Assembly (NCBI RefSeq): GCF_002953255.1
Contig: NZ_CP026498.1
Coordinates: 1,342,870-1,406,869 of the forward strand
DNA length: 64,000 nt
Origin: Streptomyces sp. CB01881
Lineage (GTDB): Bacteria; Actinomycetota; Actinomycetes; Streptomycetales; Streptomycetaceae
Direction of reading: 5' to 3'
Shown here: positions 17,278 to 25,160 of the stretch, piece after piece
Layout of the letters: every line of letters starts with the position of its first letter
Numbering within the stretch: position 1 is the stretch's first letter
The notes under the pieces: generated by a model
The model's input: the letters and a program-made list of their open reading frames with translations, nothing else
What the model was told of the DNA's origin: nothing
Databases searched by the model: none
Translations under genes and position numbers: made by a program

Positions 17278-18063
17278 ATGCCGAAGGCGGGCAGGTACCG
17301 GGAGGGCGTCCCGTGCTGGGTCGAGCTGGCGGCCGGACCAAACGCGGGCCCGGCGCGGAGCTTCTACGGCGCGCTGTTCGGGTGGGAGTTCGTCGACCTG
17401 GCCGGACACCCCGGCCACACCGTGGCGACGCTGCGCGGGGCGCAGGTCGCGGGGATCGCCCGGGGGCCCGGGGGCGACGGCTCCGCCTGGCTGACCTACC
17501 TCGCGGTGGACGACGCCGACCGGGCCGCCGAGGCGGTCCGGCAGGCCGGCGGCCGGATCGTCCGGGAGCCCGGCGAGCTGGCCGAGCTGGGGCGCAGCGC
17601 GCTCGCCGTGGATCCGCTCGGTGCGCCCTTCGGCCTCTGGCAGGGCCGGCTGAACCCGGGGGCGGCCCTGGTCAACGAGCCGGGTACGTTCACCTGGAAC
17701 GAGCACCTCTCCCCCGACCCGGACGGGGCCCGGGCGTTCTACCGGCAGGTCCTCGGGTACGAGTACGCGCGCCCGGCGGGCGACTACACGGTGTTCCGGG
17801 CCGGCGGGCTGCCGGCGGGCGGGATCGGCCCGAACCCCTGGGTCGGGCCGGAGGGTCCGGCGGCGCTGTGGGCGGTGTACTTCGGCACGGCGGACACCGA
17901 CTCGACGGTGGAGCGGGCGGTCCGGCTCGGTGGCAGCGTGCTGGACGGGCCCGAGCCGACGCCGTTCGGGCGGGTGGCGGTGGTGCGGGACGACGGTGGG
18001 GCGGCGTTCACCCTGATCGCCGTCCCGGCGGGCGGGACGGCGGCCCAGGAGGAGGCGGTCTGA
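17278..18063 (+). CDS. Tandem VOC (glyoxalase/bleomycin resistance) protein, CFP30B-like
   Basis: 261 residues, ATG at 17278 after GAGGAGG. Two VOC domains are visible. The first starts VPCWVELAAG and contains ARSFYGALFGWEF; the second starts FTWNEHLSPDPDGARAFYRQ and ends FTLIAVPAGG. The arrangement matches the mycobacterial CFP30B/CFP32-type proteins, tandem VOC proteins of uncertain activity. Only part of the metal-ligand pattern of true glyoxalase I is apparent, so the enzymatic role is open. The downstream TfoX-like gene starts two bases after its stop, so the two are translationally coupled. Confidence 0.85.
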   Translation: MPKAGRYREGVPCWVELAAGPNAGPARSFYGALFGWEFVDLAGHPGHTVATLRGAQVAGIARGPGGDGSAWLTYLAVDDADRAAEAVRQAGGRIVREPGELAELGRSALAVDPLGAPFGLWQGRLNPGAALVNEPGTFTWNEHLSPDPDGARAFYRQVLGYEYARPAGDYTVFRAGGLPAGGIGPNPWVGPEGPAALWAVYFGTADTDSTVERAVRLGGSVLDGPEPTPFGRVAVVRDDGGAAFTLIAVPAGGTAAQEEAV

Positions 18064-18064
18064 G

Positions 18065-18394
18065 TTGACCGGACCGGACGAGCAGCGGTTCGCCGCCCTG
18101 GCACGGGAGTTGGCGACGCTGGACGGCGTCACCACCCCCTCGGCGGAGGGCCGGCGGCGCTTCGGCTCGGACGCACTGAAGTCCGACGGGCACATCTTCG
18201 CGATGCTCTCGGCCGGCCGCCTGGTGGTGAAGCTGCCGCGGACCCGGGTGGACGAACTGGTGGCGTCCGGCGACGGCGAGCGGTTCGACGCGGGGCGCGG
18301 GCGTCCGATGCGCGAGTGGCTCGCGCTGGACCCGGGCTCGCCCCTGCCGTGGTCCCGACTGGCCCGGGAGGCCTACGCCTTCGTCCACGGGTAG
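18065..18394 (+). CDS. TfoX N-terminal domain-like protein (109 aa)
   Basis: TTG start at 18065, served by the AGGAGG near 18050 inside the end of the preceding gene. The single domain contains GRRRFGSDALKSDGHIFAML, RLVVKLPRTRVDELVASG and REWLALDPG, the pattern of small TfoX N-terminal/MmcQ-like proteins in actinobacteria. It is cytoplasmic, without known catalytic residues. In gamma-proteobacteria TfoX activates competence genes; that role should not be carried over to this family member. Confidence 0.8.
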   Translation: MTGPDEQRFAALARELATLDGVTTPSAEGRRRFGSDALKSDGHIFAMLSAGRLVVKLPRTRVDELVASGDGERFDAGRGRPMREWLALDPGSPLPWSRLAREAYAFVHG

Positions 18395-18452
18395 CGGTGG
18401 TGGCAGCGGCAGCGGCAGCGGTGGTGGCAGCGGCAGCGGCAGCGGCAGCGGC
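18395..18452. repeat. GGCAGC hexamer repeats
   Basis: Two blocks of three to four GGCAGC/GGTGGT hexamers lie between the stops of convergent genes. The trinucleotide periodicity is non-coding here. Confidence 0.8.
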
Positions 18453-18989
18453 TCAGCCGAGCGCCTCCCGCAGCCGGGCGATGTCCTCGGCGTCCTTGGG
18501 ACGGCGCGGGCGGCGGGTGTCCCAGACCGGCATCATCTGCTTGATCTCGATCTGCGCCTCGGGGCTGACGATCGGGCACTCGACGCCGCCGAGCCGCCCG
18601 GGTTCGGCGGCCAGCAGGCCGGCCGGCCAGGGGGTGCCGGCCCAGGGGCCGCCGGCGACCAGCGCCCGCCCGTCGGCGGCGAAGTCCAGCAGGGTGAAGC
18701 TGGACTCCAGGCCGTCCTTCTCGAAGTCGAGCTGCTGCTCGGGCGGGACGCCGCCGAGCGGGCGGTAGCCGAGCTCGTGCAGGCCCGCGGCGAGGGCGGG
18801 CGCGTCGGCGGCCGGGGCGAACCAGTCGATGTCCTCGTGGTCCCGGGTGAGCCTGCCGAGGAAGAAGTCCATCGCCCAGCCGCCGCGCAGCCAGACGTCG
18901 ATACCGAGACGGCGGGCGAGGCCCACCGTCCCGGCGATCTGGGCGAGTTGCCCCTCGGCACGTTCCCGGTTCGCAGACCCCACATCCAT
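18453..18989 (-). CDS. Aminoglycoside-type nucleotidyltransferase (ANT(2'')-like)
   Basis: 178 residues. The nucleotidyltransferase core is visible: VWLRGGWAMDFFLGRLTRDH followed by EDIDWF, where the Asp pair binds Mg2+. Then come LGYRP and later IVSPEAQIEIKQMM. This is the pattern of AadB/ANT(2'')-type proteins, whose characterised members adenylylate aminoglycosides. Many environmental relatives have no known resistance activity, so the substrate is open. It converges on the TfoX-like gene and is transcribed alone. Confidence 0.8.
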   Translation of the reverse strand: MDVGSANRERAEGQLAQIAGTVGLARRLGIDVWLRGGWAMDFFLGRLTRDHEDIDWFAPAADAPALAAGLHELGYRPLGGVPPEQQLDFEKDGLESSFTLLDFAADGRALVAGGPWAGTPWPAGLLAAEPGRLGGVECPIVSPEAQIEIKQMMPVWDTRRPRRPKDAEDIARLREALG

Positions 18990-19119
18990 GATCCGGGACG
19001 CTAGCAGCCGCCACCCTGCCTCACCAGGGATTTCCGGGGCCGTCGGACGGGCCCCGGGGCATGGCCGACGGCTCCCGCCGGACGCCCGTCGGGAACCGCC
19101 GGGAACCGTCGGACACGCG

Positions 19120-19968
19120 TCAGTCCTTCACCGCACCCGCCAGGCCGGAGACCAGCCTGCGCTGCACCGCGATGAAGAAGACCAGCACCGGCACCGTCAT
19201 CAGCGTGGAGGCCGCCATGATCCCGCCCCAGTCGTTCTCGTCCGGCTTGAAGAAGACCAGCAGCGCCGAGGGGAGGGTCTGGTTCTCGGTGGCACTGATG
19301 ATGAAGGTCTTGGCGAAGACGAAGTCGTTCCACGCCGCGATGAAGGAGAAGACGCTGGTCGCGGCCAGGCCGGGGGCCACCAGCGGGAGCAGGATCCGCC
19401 ACAGGATGCGGGTGCGGCTCGCGCCGTCGATCTGGGCGGCCTCCTCGATGGAGACCGGGACGGCGGCGACGAAGCCGCGCATCATCCAGATGCCGAACGG
19501 CAGTGAGAAGGCCAGCTGGACCAGGATCAGCGAGGCCAGCGTGTTGAGGCCGATGCCCGGCGCGACCCGGCCGGCGTCGCGGAACATGAAGAACAGCGGG
19601 ATGGTCAGCGCCTCGACCGGGATCATCTGGGCGATCAGGAACATCACCATGACGGTGGTGCGGAACCTGAACCGGAAGCGGGTCACCGCCACCGCGGCCA
19701 GGAAGACCACCAGCGCCGACAGCACCACCACCGACACCGCGATGACCAGGCTGTTCGTGAAGTACCGGCCGAAGCCGTCGACGCTCAGCACCTGCCGGAA
19801 GCTGTCCAGCGTGGGGTGGGTGGTCCACGGTTTCGGGTCCAGCGACTGCACCTCGCCCTTGGGCTTGAAGGCCGAGAGCACCATCCAGAAGATCGGGAAG
19901 GCGGTGACGACGCCCACCACGACGGCGGTGGTGTCGGCGGCGAGCCGCCGGCGGCTGCGGGTGTTCAC
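19120..19968 (-). CDS. ABC sugar transporter permease (MalG type)
   Basis: 282 residues with a GTG start at 19968 that overlaps the stop of the upstream permease by four bases. Six hydrophobic segments are present. The EAA loop reads EEAAQIDGASRTRILWRILL. The first segment is TAVVVGVVTAFPIFWMVLSAF. It works in the membrane with the MalF-type permease and the lipoprotein encoded upstream to import a carbohydrate. No ATPase gene is in the operon. In Streptomyces the shared ATPase MsiK usually serves such systems, and that is assumed here. Confidence 0.93.
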   Translation of the reverse strand: MNTRSRRRLAADTTAVVVGVVTAFPIFWMVLSAFKPKGEVQSLDPKPWTTHPTLDSFRQVLSVDGFGRYFTNSLVIAVSVVVLSALVVFLAAVAVTRFRFRFRTTVMVMFLIAQMIPVEALTIPLFFMFRDAGRVAPGIGLNTLASLILVQLAFSLPFGIWMMRGFVAAVPVSIEEAAQIDGASRTRILWRILLPLVAPGLAATSVFSFIAAWNDFVFAKTFIISATENQTLPSALLVFFKPDENDWGGIMAASTLMTVPVLVFFIAVQRRLVSGLAGAVKD

Positions 19969-20945
19969 AGGTCGTTCCCCGTCCGTCGCAGGGTGCGGAT
20001 GTAGAGGATGGTCGGGATCACCAGGACGAGCAGCATGATCACGCCGATGGCCGCGCCGAGTCCGTACTGGGAGGAGGCGAACGCCTTCTGGTAGGCGTAC
20101 ACGTTGAGGACGAGGTTCTGGCCGGCGATGCCGCCGCCCTCGGTCATCACGTAGATCTGGGTGAAGACCTTGAAGTCCCAGATGACCGACTGGATCACCA
20201 CGATGGTCAGGATCGGCCGCAGCATCGGGGCGGTGATCCGGCGGAAGGTGGTCCAGGTGCCGGCACCGTCCAGGGCGGCGGCCTCCAGGATCTCCTCGGG
20301 GATCGCCCGGATGCCCGCGTAGAGCGTCACCATGACGAACGGGAAGGAGTGCCAGACCACCACGGCGCCGACGATCAGGAACGCCGTCCACTTGTCGTAG
20401 AACCAGTTGAACTCGTGGAAGCCGCTCAGCCCGAGGTTGACCAGGGTCTTGTTGACCAGGCCCAGGTTGGTGTCGAAGAGGAAGCTCCACACCGTCGAAC
20501 CGGTCATCGCCGGCGCCGCCCAGGCCGCCATCGCGGCGGTGGTCAGGAAGAGGCGGGCCGCCCGGCCGACCCTGGTCAGGAGGACGGCGAGGGTGGCTCC
20601 GACGGCGAGGGTGGCGACCACGCAGAAGGCGGCGAAGCCGATCGTCTGCAGCAGCACCGACCAGAACTGGCCGTCGTTCAGGATCCGCCGGTAGTTGCCG
20701 AGCCCGACGAAGCTGGTCGGCACGCCCCCGGACGCCTGGGCCTGGCCGAAGTCCAGTACCGACAGCAGGCCGAGCTGGTAGATCGGGTACGCCACCAGCG
20801 GGATCATGATGATCGCGGCCGGCAGCAGGAGCAGCAGCGGGGTTCGCCGGCGCCGGCCGCTCGGGGGCGCGGCCGGGCCGGTGCCCCGGCGACGCCCGCT
20901 CGGGGCGGCCGGCGCCGCCGGGGCGGTCGTGGTGGATGCGGACAC
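19965..20945 (-). CDS. ABC sugar transporter permease (MalF type)
   Basis: 326 residues, GTG at 20945. An Ala/Pro/Arg-rich 35-residue cytoplasmic N-terminus precedes six membrane spans, starting LLLLLPAAIIMIPLVAYPIY. The EAA loop is visible (EEILEAAALDGAGTWTTFRR). It pairs with the MalG-type permease, whose start overlaps its stop. A GC-rich hairpin lies between it and the binding-protein gene, consistent with lower expression of the permeases than of the binding protein. Confidence 0.93.
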   Translation of the reverse strand: MSASTTTAPAAPAAPSGRRRGTGPAAPPSGRRRRTPLLLLLPAAIIMIPLVAYPIYQLGLLSVLDFGQAQASGGVPTSFVGLGNYRRILNDGQFWSVLLQTIGFAAFCVVATLAVGATLAVLLTRVGRAARLFLTTAAMAAWAAPAMTGSTVWSFLFDTNLGLVNKTLVNLGLSGFHEFNWFYDKWTAFLIVGAVVVWHSFPFVMVTLYAGIRAIPEEILEAAALDGAGTWTTFRRITAPMLRPILTIVVIQSVIWDFKVFTQIYVMTEGGGIAGQNLVLNVYAYQKAFASSQYGLGAAIGVIMLLVLVIPTILYIRTLRRTGNDL

Positions 20946-20999
20946 GTACGGGACCTGCTCTCTGGATGCGCCTGGCTGCTTCCGCCTGGGGCCCTGTTC

Positions 21000-21025
21000 G
21001 CGCGGGGCCGCTCCGGGCCCCGCGC
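21000..21025 (-). terminator. Intercistronic hairpin in ABC operon
   Basis: 10-bp perfect arms (GCGCGGGGCC and complement) with a 6-base loop 16 bases after the binding-protein stop. It probably attenuates or stabilises rather than fully terminating the operon transcript. Confidence 0.55.
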
Positions 21026-21040
21026 GCCGGGGGCCGTTGA

Positions 21041-22351
21041 TCAGTGGGCCGCGAAGGCCGAGGTGATCTGCGTGGCGGCGTCGCCCGAGGCCTTGGCCAC
21101 GTCCGCCTTGCCGGTGACGACCTGCTGGAGCATCGTCGGGACGACGGCCTGTGCGTCGATCTGCGCCCACGCCTGGTCCAGCGGCACGAACCGGGTGCCC
21201 GCGGCGATGGTGTCGGTGAACGGCTTCAGGAAGGCGTCCTTGGCCGCGACCTTGTCGTTGACGGACTTGAGCGTCGGCAGGTTGCCCATCGCGTCGTACA
21301 TCTGCTCCTGGTAGCCGGGGCCCGCCAGCAGCTCGGCGAACTCGACCGCGAGGGTGCGGTGCTTGGCCGCCTTCATCACCCCCAGGTTGTTGCCGCCGCC
21401 GAACGCCGGGGCGATCGAGCCGGCCTTCTCGCCGGGCAGCGGGACGACGCCGTACCGGCCCTTGACCGCGCCCGCGTCGACCTTGCTGCGGCTGGAGTTG
21501 GGCAGGATCGCCATCGCGGACTTGCCGGCCGCGAAGAGGTCGACGGTCTTGCCGCCGGTCAGGTCGGCGCACTGCTGGGCCGGGCAGCCGTTCTCGCCGA
21601 ACAGGTCGGTGTAGCGCTTGATCCCGGCCTGTGAGGCGGACGAGTTGATGGCGGCCTTGAAGGTGCCGCCCTCCTTGGTCGCGATGTCGCCGCCCGCGTC
21701 CCAGACGAACGGCAGGGCGCCGAAGGTGTACTTTCCGCCGACCGCGATGCCGAAGGTGTCCGGGTGGGCGGCGTGGATCTTCTGGTTGGCGGCGACCAGT
21801 TCGTCGTACGACTTCGGCGGGGTCAGCCCGGCCTCGGTGAACAGGTCGGTGCGGAAGTACAGCGCGCGCACGCCGACCCACCAGGGCAGGCCGTACGTCT
21901 TGCCGTCCAGCACGGCGGTCCTGGCGATCGCCGGGTCGAGGTCGCCCTTCTCCTTCCACCTGTCGAGGTCGGCACCGATGTCGGCGAGGCCACCGGCGGC
22001 GACGTAGCCGGGGAGGTCGGTGTTGCCGAACTCGACCAGGTCCGGGGCGCTGTTCGGGTCGTTGAACGCGCCCTTCATCTTGGCGGCGCGGGCGGAGGCG
22101 TCGGTGTCGATGTAGCTGACGTTCACCGTCACGCCCTGGTGGGAGCCCTGGAACTCGGCGACCGCCTTGCCGATCACCGCTTCCTTCGCCGCGTTGCCGG
22201 CCTCGTTGTACAACCAGACCTGGAGCGTGCCCGTCCGGTCGTCCCCGGCCCTGTCACCGGCCGGCAGCGCGGTGCCGGGCGAACAGGCGGCCGCCGCGAT
22301 ACAGGTGACGGTGAGAACGGCGGCCGCAGCGGTCCGTCTGATGAGTCGCAT
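21041..22351 (-). CDS. ABC transporter sugar-binding lipoprotein
   Basis: 436 residues, ATG at 22351 with GGAGG upstream. A lipoprotein signal is seen: basic start, hydrophobic core and Cys23 in AAAAC. The body is a family 1 solute-binding protein, with TLQVWLYNEAGNAAKE, then PDLVEFGNTDLPGYVAAG, YGLPWWVGVRALYFRTDLF and AFGGGNNLGVMKAAKHR. Such proteins capture mono- or oligosaccharides outside the membrane. The sugar is not predictable from sequence. It is first in the operon and divergent from an IclR regulator that probably controls it. Confidence 0.93.
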   Translation of the reverse strand: MRLIRRTAAAAVLTVTCIAAAACSPGTALPAGDRAGDDRTGTLQVWLYNEAGNAAKEAVIGKAVAEFQGSHQGVTVNVSYIDTDASARAAKMKGAFNDPNSAPDLVEFGNTDLPGYVAAGGLADIGADLDRWKEKGDLDPAIARTAVLDGKTYGLPWWVGVRALYFRTDLFTEAGLTPPKSYDELVAANQKIHAAHPDTFGIAVGGKYTFGALPFVWDAGGDIATKEGGTFKAAINSSASQAGIKRYTDLFGENGCPAQQCADLTGGKTVDLFAAGKSAMAILPNSSRSKVDAGAVKGRYGVVPLPGEKAGSIAPAFGGGNNLGVMKAAKHRTLAVEFAELLAGPGYQEQMYDAMGNLPTLKSVNDKVAAKDAFLKPFTDTIAAGTRFVPLDQAWAQIDAQAVVPTMLQQVVTGKADVAKASGDAATQITSAFAAH

Positions 22352-22672
22352 GGGTGGAGACCTCCCCTCCCGACAGTTGCCGCCGAGACGTGCGCCGCTG
22401 GGGACGGGCACGTCGCAGCAGGCCCTGACCGGGGCCGATGGTGGGTGCGCGAACGCGTTGATGTGGGGGTGCGGCAGAGCGGCCGCTCGGGTGGGGCTGC
22501 GGCGCCTGCTCGATGCCAGGACGTTAGGCGGGGGCGCTCGGGGCCAACAAGAGGGCGTTCTGGAAGTTTTGCAGTGCACAACGCTGTATCGAAGAATCGT
22601 CGAGCAGGGTCTGAAGGGGTACCTTCTGACCACCGCCGCAGCCCGGCGGCGGAACGAGAGGGGAACGGACCC
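22352..22672. promoter_or_regulatory. Divergent promoter region between ABC operon and iclR-type gene
   Basis: No gene. The AT-richest part (22558-22612) contains TTGCAGTGCACAA, an imperfect palindrome at 22569-22581 that could be an IclR-type operator. Promoter hexamers could not be assigned firmly. Confidence 0.45.
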
Positions 22673-23566
22673 ATGACGGAGACGGGCACCGGGGCGGAGG
22701 CCGACGCCGGGGCGGAGACGGCCACCGGGGCGGAGGCCGACGCCGGGAACACTCCCGCGCCCGCCAAGCCCGCGAAGAAGGCGGCGGCCTCCGACCGCAA
22801 CCAGTCGTCCTCGCTGCGCCGCGCACTGTCCGTGCTCGGCCACGTGCGCGACCACGGCAACGGCCGCGGCGTACCGCTCGCCCAGCTCTCCGAGGCGCTC
22901 GGCCTCAACAAGAGCACCGTGCTGCGCCTGACCGGCCCGCTGCTCGACGAGCACCTGCTCGACCGCGACCGGGAGACCGGCTGGTTCCGGCTCGGGCACG
23001 GCTCGCTCCGGCTCGGCCAGGCCTATCTCTCCACCCTCGACCTGCGCAGCGTCGCCGCCGAACACCTGAGACGGCTGCAGCGCGAGGCCGGCGAGACCGT
23101 CCACCTGACCGTCTGGCAGGCCCCCGGCATCGTCTACCTGGACAAGGTCGAGGACGAGACCAACGTCCGGATGGCGTCCCGGGTCGGCAGCCGCGCACCC
23201 GCGTACTGCACCGCGACCGGAAAGGCGATCCTGGCCTGGCTGCCCGAGGAGGCCGTCGCCGAGGTGGTCGCCGCCGGCCTGCGGCCGGTCACCGCCTGGA
23301 CCATCTCCGACGAGCCCCGTCTGCGCGCCGACCTCGCCCGGATCCGAGCCCGCGGCTACTCGATCGACGACCGGGAGAACGAGCCCGAGGTCCGCTGCGT
23401 CGCCGCCCCGATCTTCGACCACACCGGCGAGGTGACGGCCGCCCTCTCGATCTCCGGCCTCACCTCCCGGATGACCGCCGCCCGCGTCCGCTCGCTCGGC
23501 CCGGTGGTCGCCCAGGTCGGCCTGCGGATCTCCCGCGAACTCGGCTCCGACCGCCAGCCGGGCTGA
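22673..23566 (+). CDS. IclR family transcriptional regulator
   Basis: 297 residues, ATG at 22673 after GAGGGG. The first ~40 residues are an Ala/Glu/Gly repeat-rich tail. The winged helix follows (SSSLRRALSVLGHVRDHG, LSEALGLNKSTVLRLTGPLL), then the effector-binding domain with VYLDKVEDETNVRMASRVG, AYCTATGKAILAWLP and VRCVAAPIFDHTGEVTAALS. IclR proteins usually repress or activate an adjacent catabolic or transport operon, here the divergent ABC sugar importer. Confidence 0.92.
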   Translation: MTETGTGAEADAGAETATGAEADAGNTPAPAKPAKKAAASDRNQSSSLRRALSVLGHVRDHGNGRGVPLAQLSEALGLNKSTVLRLTGPLLDEHLLDRDRETGWFRLGHGSLRLGQAYLSTLDLRSVAAEHLRRLQREAGETVHLTVWQAPGIVYLDKVEDETNVRMASRVGSRAPAYCTATGKAILAWLPEEAVAEVVAAGLRPVTAWTISDEPRLRADLARIRARGYSIDDRENEPEVRCVAAPIFDHTGEVTAALSISGLTSRMTAARVRSLGPVVAQVGLRISRELGSDRQPG

Positions 23567-23619
23567 GCGCCCCCGGGGGCCCCGGTGCTGGTCCCCACCG
23601 GGAACCGCCGCACACGCAA

Positions 23620-23655
23620 ACGAGGCCCGGCGCCGGAAACGGCACCGGACCTCGT
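23620..23655 (-). terminator. Terminator of tRNA-like gene 2
   Basis: 16-base arms with a 4-base loop. The two non-Watson-Crick positions are G-U wobbles in minus-strand RNA but would be A-C mismatches on the plus strand, so it is a minus-strand terminator. TTGCG follows. Confidence 0.75.
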
Positions 23656-23662
23656 CCGACAA

Positions 23663-23735
23663 TGGAGCGCCAGGCCCGGATCGCACGGACTCTCCCTACT
23701 GAAAGTAGGGCGTGCTCTAGTAGCACCACTGACGC
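23663..23735 (-). tRNA. Compact tRNA-like gene 2, anticodon UUC, encoded CCA
   Basis: Same cloverleaf as the element at 7512-7584. The acceptor stem is GCGUCAG/CUGGCGC. The D stem is GUGC/GCAC with 7-base loop UACUAGA. The anticodon stem is CCCUA/UAGGG with loop CUUUCAG, anticodon UUC. The variable loop is three bases. The T stem is GUCCG/CGGGC with loop UGCGAUC. The discriminator U is followed by an encoded CCA. The first anticodon-stem pair is C-G here and U-A in copy 1, a compensatory change that supports the fold. The D loop has lost one G of the GG pair and T-loop position 55 is G. The usual D-loop/T-loop contact is therefore weakened. The function is unknown. Confidence 0.6.
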
Positions 23736-23769
23736 CTGACGAGGAATCATCTCCCTCGCGACGAAGAGA

Positions 23770-23800
23770 AGACTAGCAGGTCAGAGACCCTGCCCCGCAA
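23770..23800 (-). promoter_or_regulatory. Candidate promoter of tRNA-like gene 2
   Basis: Minus-strand TAGTCT at 23775-23770, 35 bases before the RNA 5' end, with TTGCGG 19 bases further upstream (23800-23795). Confidence 0.45.
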
Positions 23801-23843
23801 CCCGCAGCCGACCCCGGACCACCCGGCAGGACCGCACACGCAA

Positions 23844-23879
23844 ACGAGGCCCGGCGCCGGAAACGGCACCGGACCTCGT
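23844..23879 (-). terminator. Terminator of tRNA-like gene 3
   Basis: Identical to the hairpin at 23620-23655, again with G-U wobbles only on the minus-strand RNA. Confidence 0.75.
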
Positions 23880-23886
23880 CCGACAG

Positions 23887-23959
23887 TAGAGCGCCAGGCC
23901 CGGATCGCACGGACTCTCCCTACTGAAAGTAGGGCGTGCTCTAGTAGCACCACTGACGC
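23887..23959 (-). tRNA. Compact tRNA-like gene 3, anticodon UUC
   Basis: The folded body is identical to copy 2 over its 69 structural bases plus discriminator U. The encoded tail is CTA rather than CCA, as in copy 1, so CCA-adding enzyme would have to process it if it matures like a tRNA. The 5' flank diverges slightly from copy 2, while the -10-like box keeps the same 35-base spacing. The gene lies 80 bases upstream of the divergent esterase gene. Confidence 0.6.
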
Positions 23960-23993
23960 CTGACGAGAGATCATCTCCCTCGCGACGAAGAGA

Positions 23994-24023
23994 ATACTAA
24001 CAGCTCAGCGCACCTGTCCCGAA
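23994..24023 (-). promoter_or_regulatory. Candidate promoter of tRNA-like gene 3
   Basis: Minus-strand TAGTAT at 23999-23994 and TTCGGG at 24023-24018, 18 bases apart. The box lies 35 bases before the RNA 5' end. Confidence 0.5.
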
Positions 24024-24039
24024 CCGAGGAGAACACCGC

Positions 24040-24765
24040 ATGACCATGAACCCCGCCCCGCCCGAGGTCGTCGAGTACGCCCCGGGCCGGCTGATGGACG
24101 TCCACCGCCCCGCCTGCGGAGTCGGGCCCTGGCCCGTCGTGCTGCTCTGGCACGGACGGGGCCCCGACGAGCGGGACGTCCTGCGCCCGCTGGCGAACGA
24201 GGCGGCCGGACTCGGCCTGCTGGTGCTCGTGCCGGACTGGCGGTCGGACGAGGAGGACGGCGGCCGGGCCCACCTGCTCGCGTCGTTCGGGCACGCCCGG
24301 CGCCACGCGGCCGGGTACGGCGGCGATCCGACGCGGTTCGTGCTGGCCGGCTGGTCGCTGGGTGGTCGCGAGGCCGTCGCCCTGGCCACCCACCCGTCCA
24401 CCCCCGCGGAGGACCGCCCGACCGCGGCCGTGGGCATAGCCTCCAGCTACGTCCGCCCCGCCGTCACCACCGGCGAGCCGCCACTGCCCCTGCTGGCCGG
24501 CCGCCCCTCCCCCGTGCCGCTCTGGCTGGTGCACGGCACGCGGGACGATTTGGTGCCGGCCGAACTCACGCGGGAGCTGAGCGACGCCGTCGGCAACCCG
24601 GCGTCACGCCTCCTGGAACCGGACACCGACCACGCCGGCGTCGTCCTCACCGAGTTCGACCCGGCGATCAGCCGGTGCCGGCCCGCCCGGGCCGCACACG
24701 CGGTGGACGCCGGACGGGCAACGGCCCGGGTGCTGGCCGAGGCGGCCCGGGCGTCCGCCGGCTGA
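24040..24765 (+). CDS. Alpha/beta hydrolase (carboxylesterase-like)
   Basis: 241 residues, ATG at 24040 after GAGGAG; a second ATG at 24046 is possible. The oxyanion segment is LLWHGRGPDERD and the nucleophile elbow is LAGWSLGGREA, with Ser in GWSLG. The acid lies in LVHGTRDDLVP and the His in PDTDHAGVVL. No signal peptide is present, so it is a cytoplasmic esterase-like enzyme of unknown substrate. It is transcribed alone and divergent from the tRNA-like genes. Confidence 0.85.
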   Translation: MTMNPAPPEVVEYAPGRLMDVHRPACGVGPWPVVLLWHGRGPDERDVLRPLANEAAGLGLLVLVPDWRSDEEDGGRAHLLASFGHARRHAAGYGGDPTRFVLAGWSLGGREAVALATHPSTPAEDRPTAAVGIASSYVRPAVTTGEPPLPLLAGRPSPVPLWLVHGTRDDLVPAELTRELSDAVGNPASRLLEPDTDHAGVVLTEFDPAISRCRPARAAHAVDAGRATARVLAEAARASAG

Positions 24766-24769
24766 GGGC

Positions 24770-25156
24770 TCAGGCGGCGGGCCGCCATGCGTCCCGGCCC
24801 GCCGGGGCGGCGGAGCGCACGCGGCGCGGGAGGGCGGCGAGAGCGGACAGCAGGAGGGCGGCCGCCGTGAAGAGCAGGAGGTGGCCGGCCTCGGGGGCGG
24901 GCCCGGACCAACCGAGGGCGCCGTGGCGGTGCTCCACGAATCCGTTGTGGAAGAGCCAGGCGGCCAGGCCGATCAGCGGGGCGGCGACCGGGCGGGAGTG
25001 GCGGCCGACGGCGGCCGCCAGGAGCGTATAGGCGGCGAGGGCGACCCAGGTCGGGCGCAGCTCGCCGAGGACGGCGAGGGCCGGCAGCAGCGCGGCGGAG
25101 GCGAGCAGGGCCACCGCGCCGGACATGGCGGCGGTGAGGCGGAGGGGGCTGGTCAC
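24770..25156 (-). CDS. Small integral membrane protein (128 aa)
   Basis: The GTG at 25156 is supported by GGAGGTGA four bases upstream. Four hydrophobic helices are seen: AMSGAVALLASAALLPALAV, WVALAAYTLLAAAV, PVAAPLIGLAAWLF and GHLLLFTAAALLLSALAAL. A HNGFVEHRHGALGW loop joins helices three and four. I do not recognise the family with certainty. It lies four bases after the universal stress protein gene, so the two are probably co-transcribed. A membrane role linked to stress is only an inference from context. Confidence 0.75.
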   Translation of the reverse strand: MTSPLRLTAAMSGAVALLASAALLPALAVLGELRPTWVALAAYTLLAAAVGRHSRPVAAPLIGLAAWLFHNGFVEHRHGALGWSGPAPEAGHLLLFTAAALLLSALAALPRRVRSAAPAGRDAWRPAA

Positions 25157-25160
25157 GACG

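Larger units (their letters stand above)
23608..24000. repeat. Tandem duplication of a tRNA-like transcription unit
   Basis: Terminator, tRNA-like gene and 5' flank recur with a 224-bp offset (for example 23667 and 23891). The structural RNA parts are identical; the flanks differ at a few positions. Confidence 0.85.

Noticed and set aside
18395..18452. Gly-Ser coding extension of the TfoX-like gene
   Set aside because: The stop at 18392-18394 precedes the hexamers, so they are non-coding.
23460..23974. Two short minus-strand frames sharing a LLEHALLSVGRVRA stretch
   Set aside because: The shared peptide is simply the translation of the duplicated tRNA-like sequence; no ribosome binding site supports translation.
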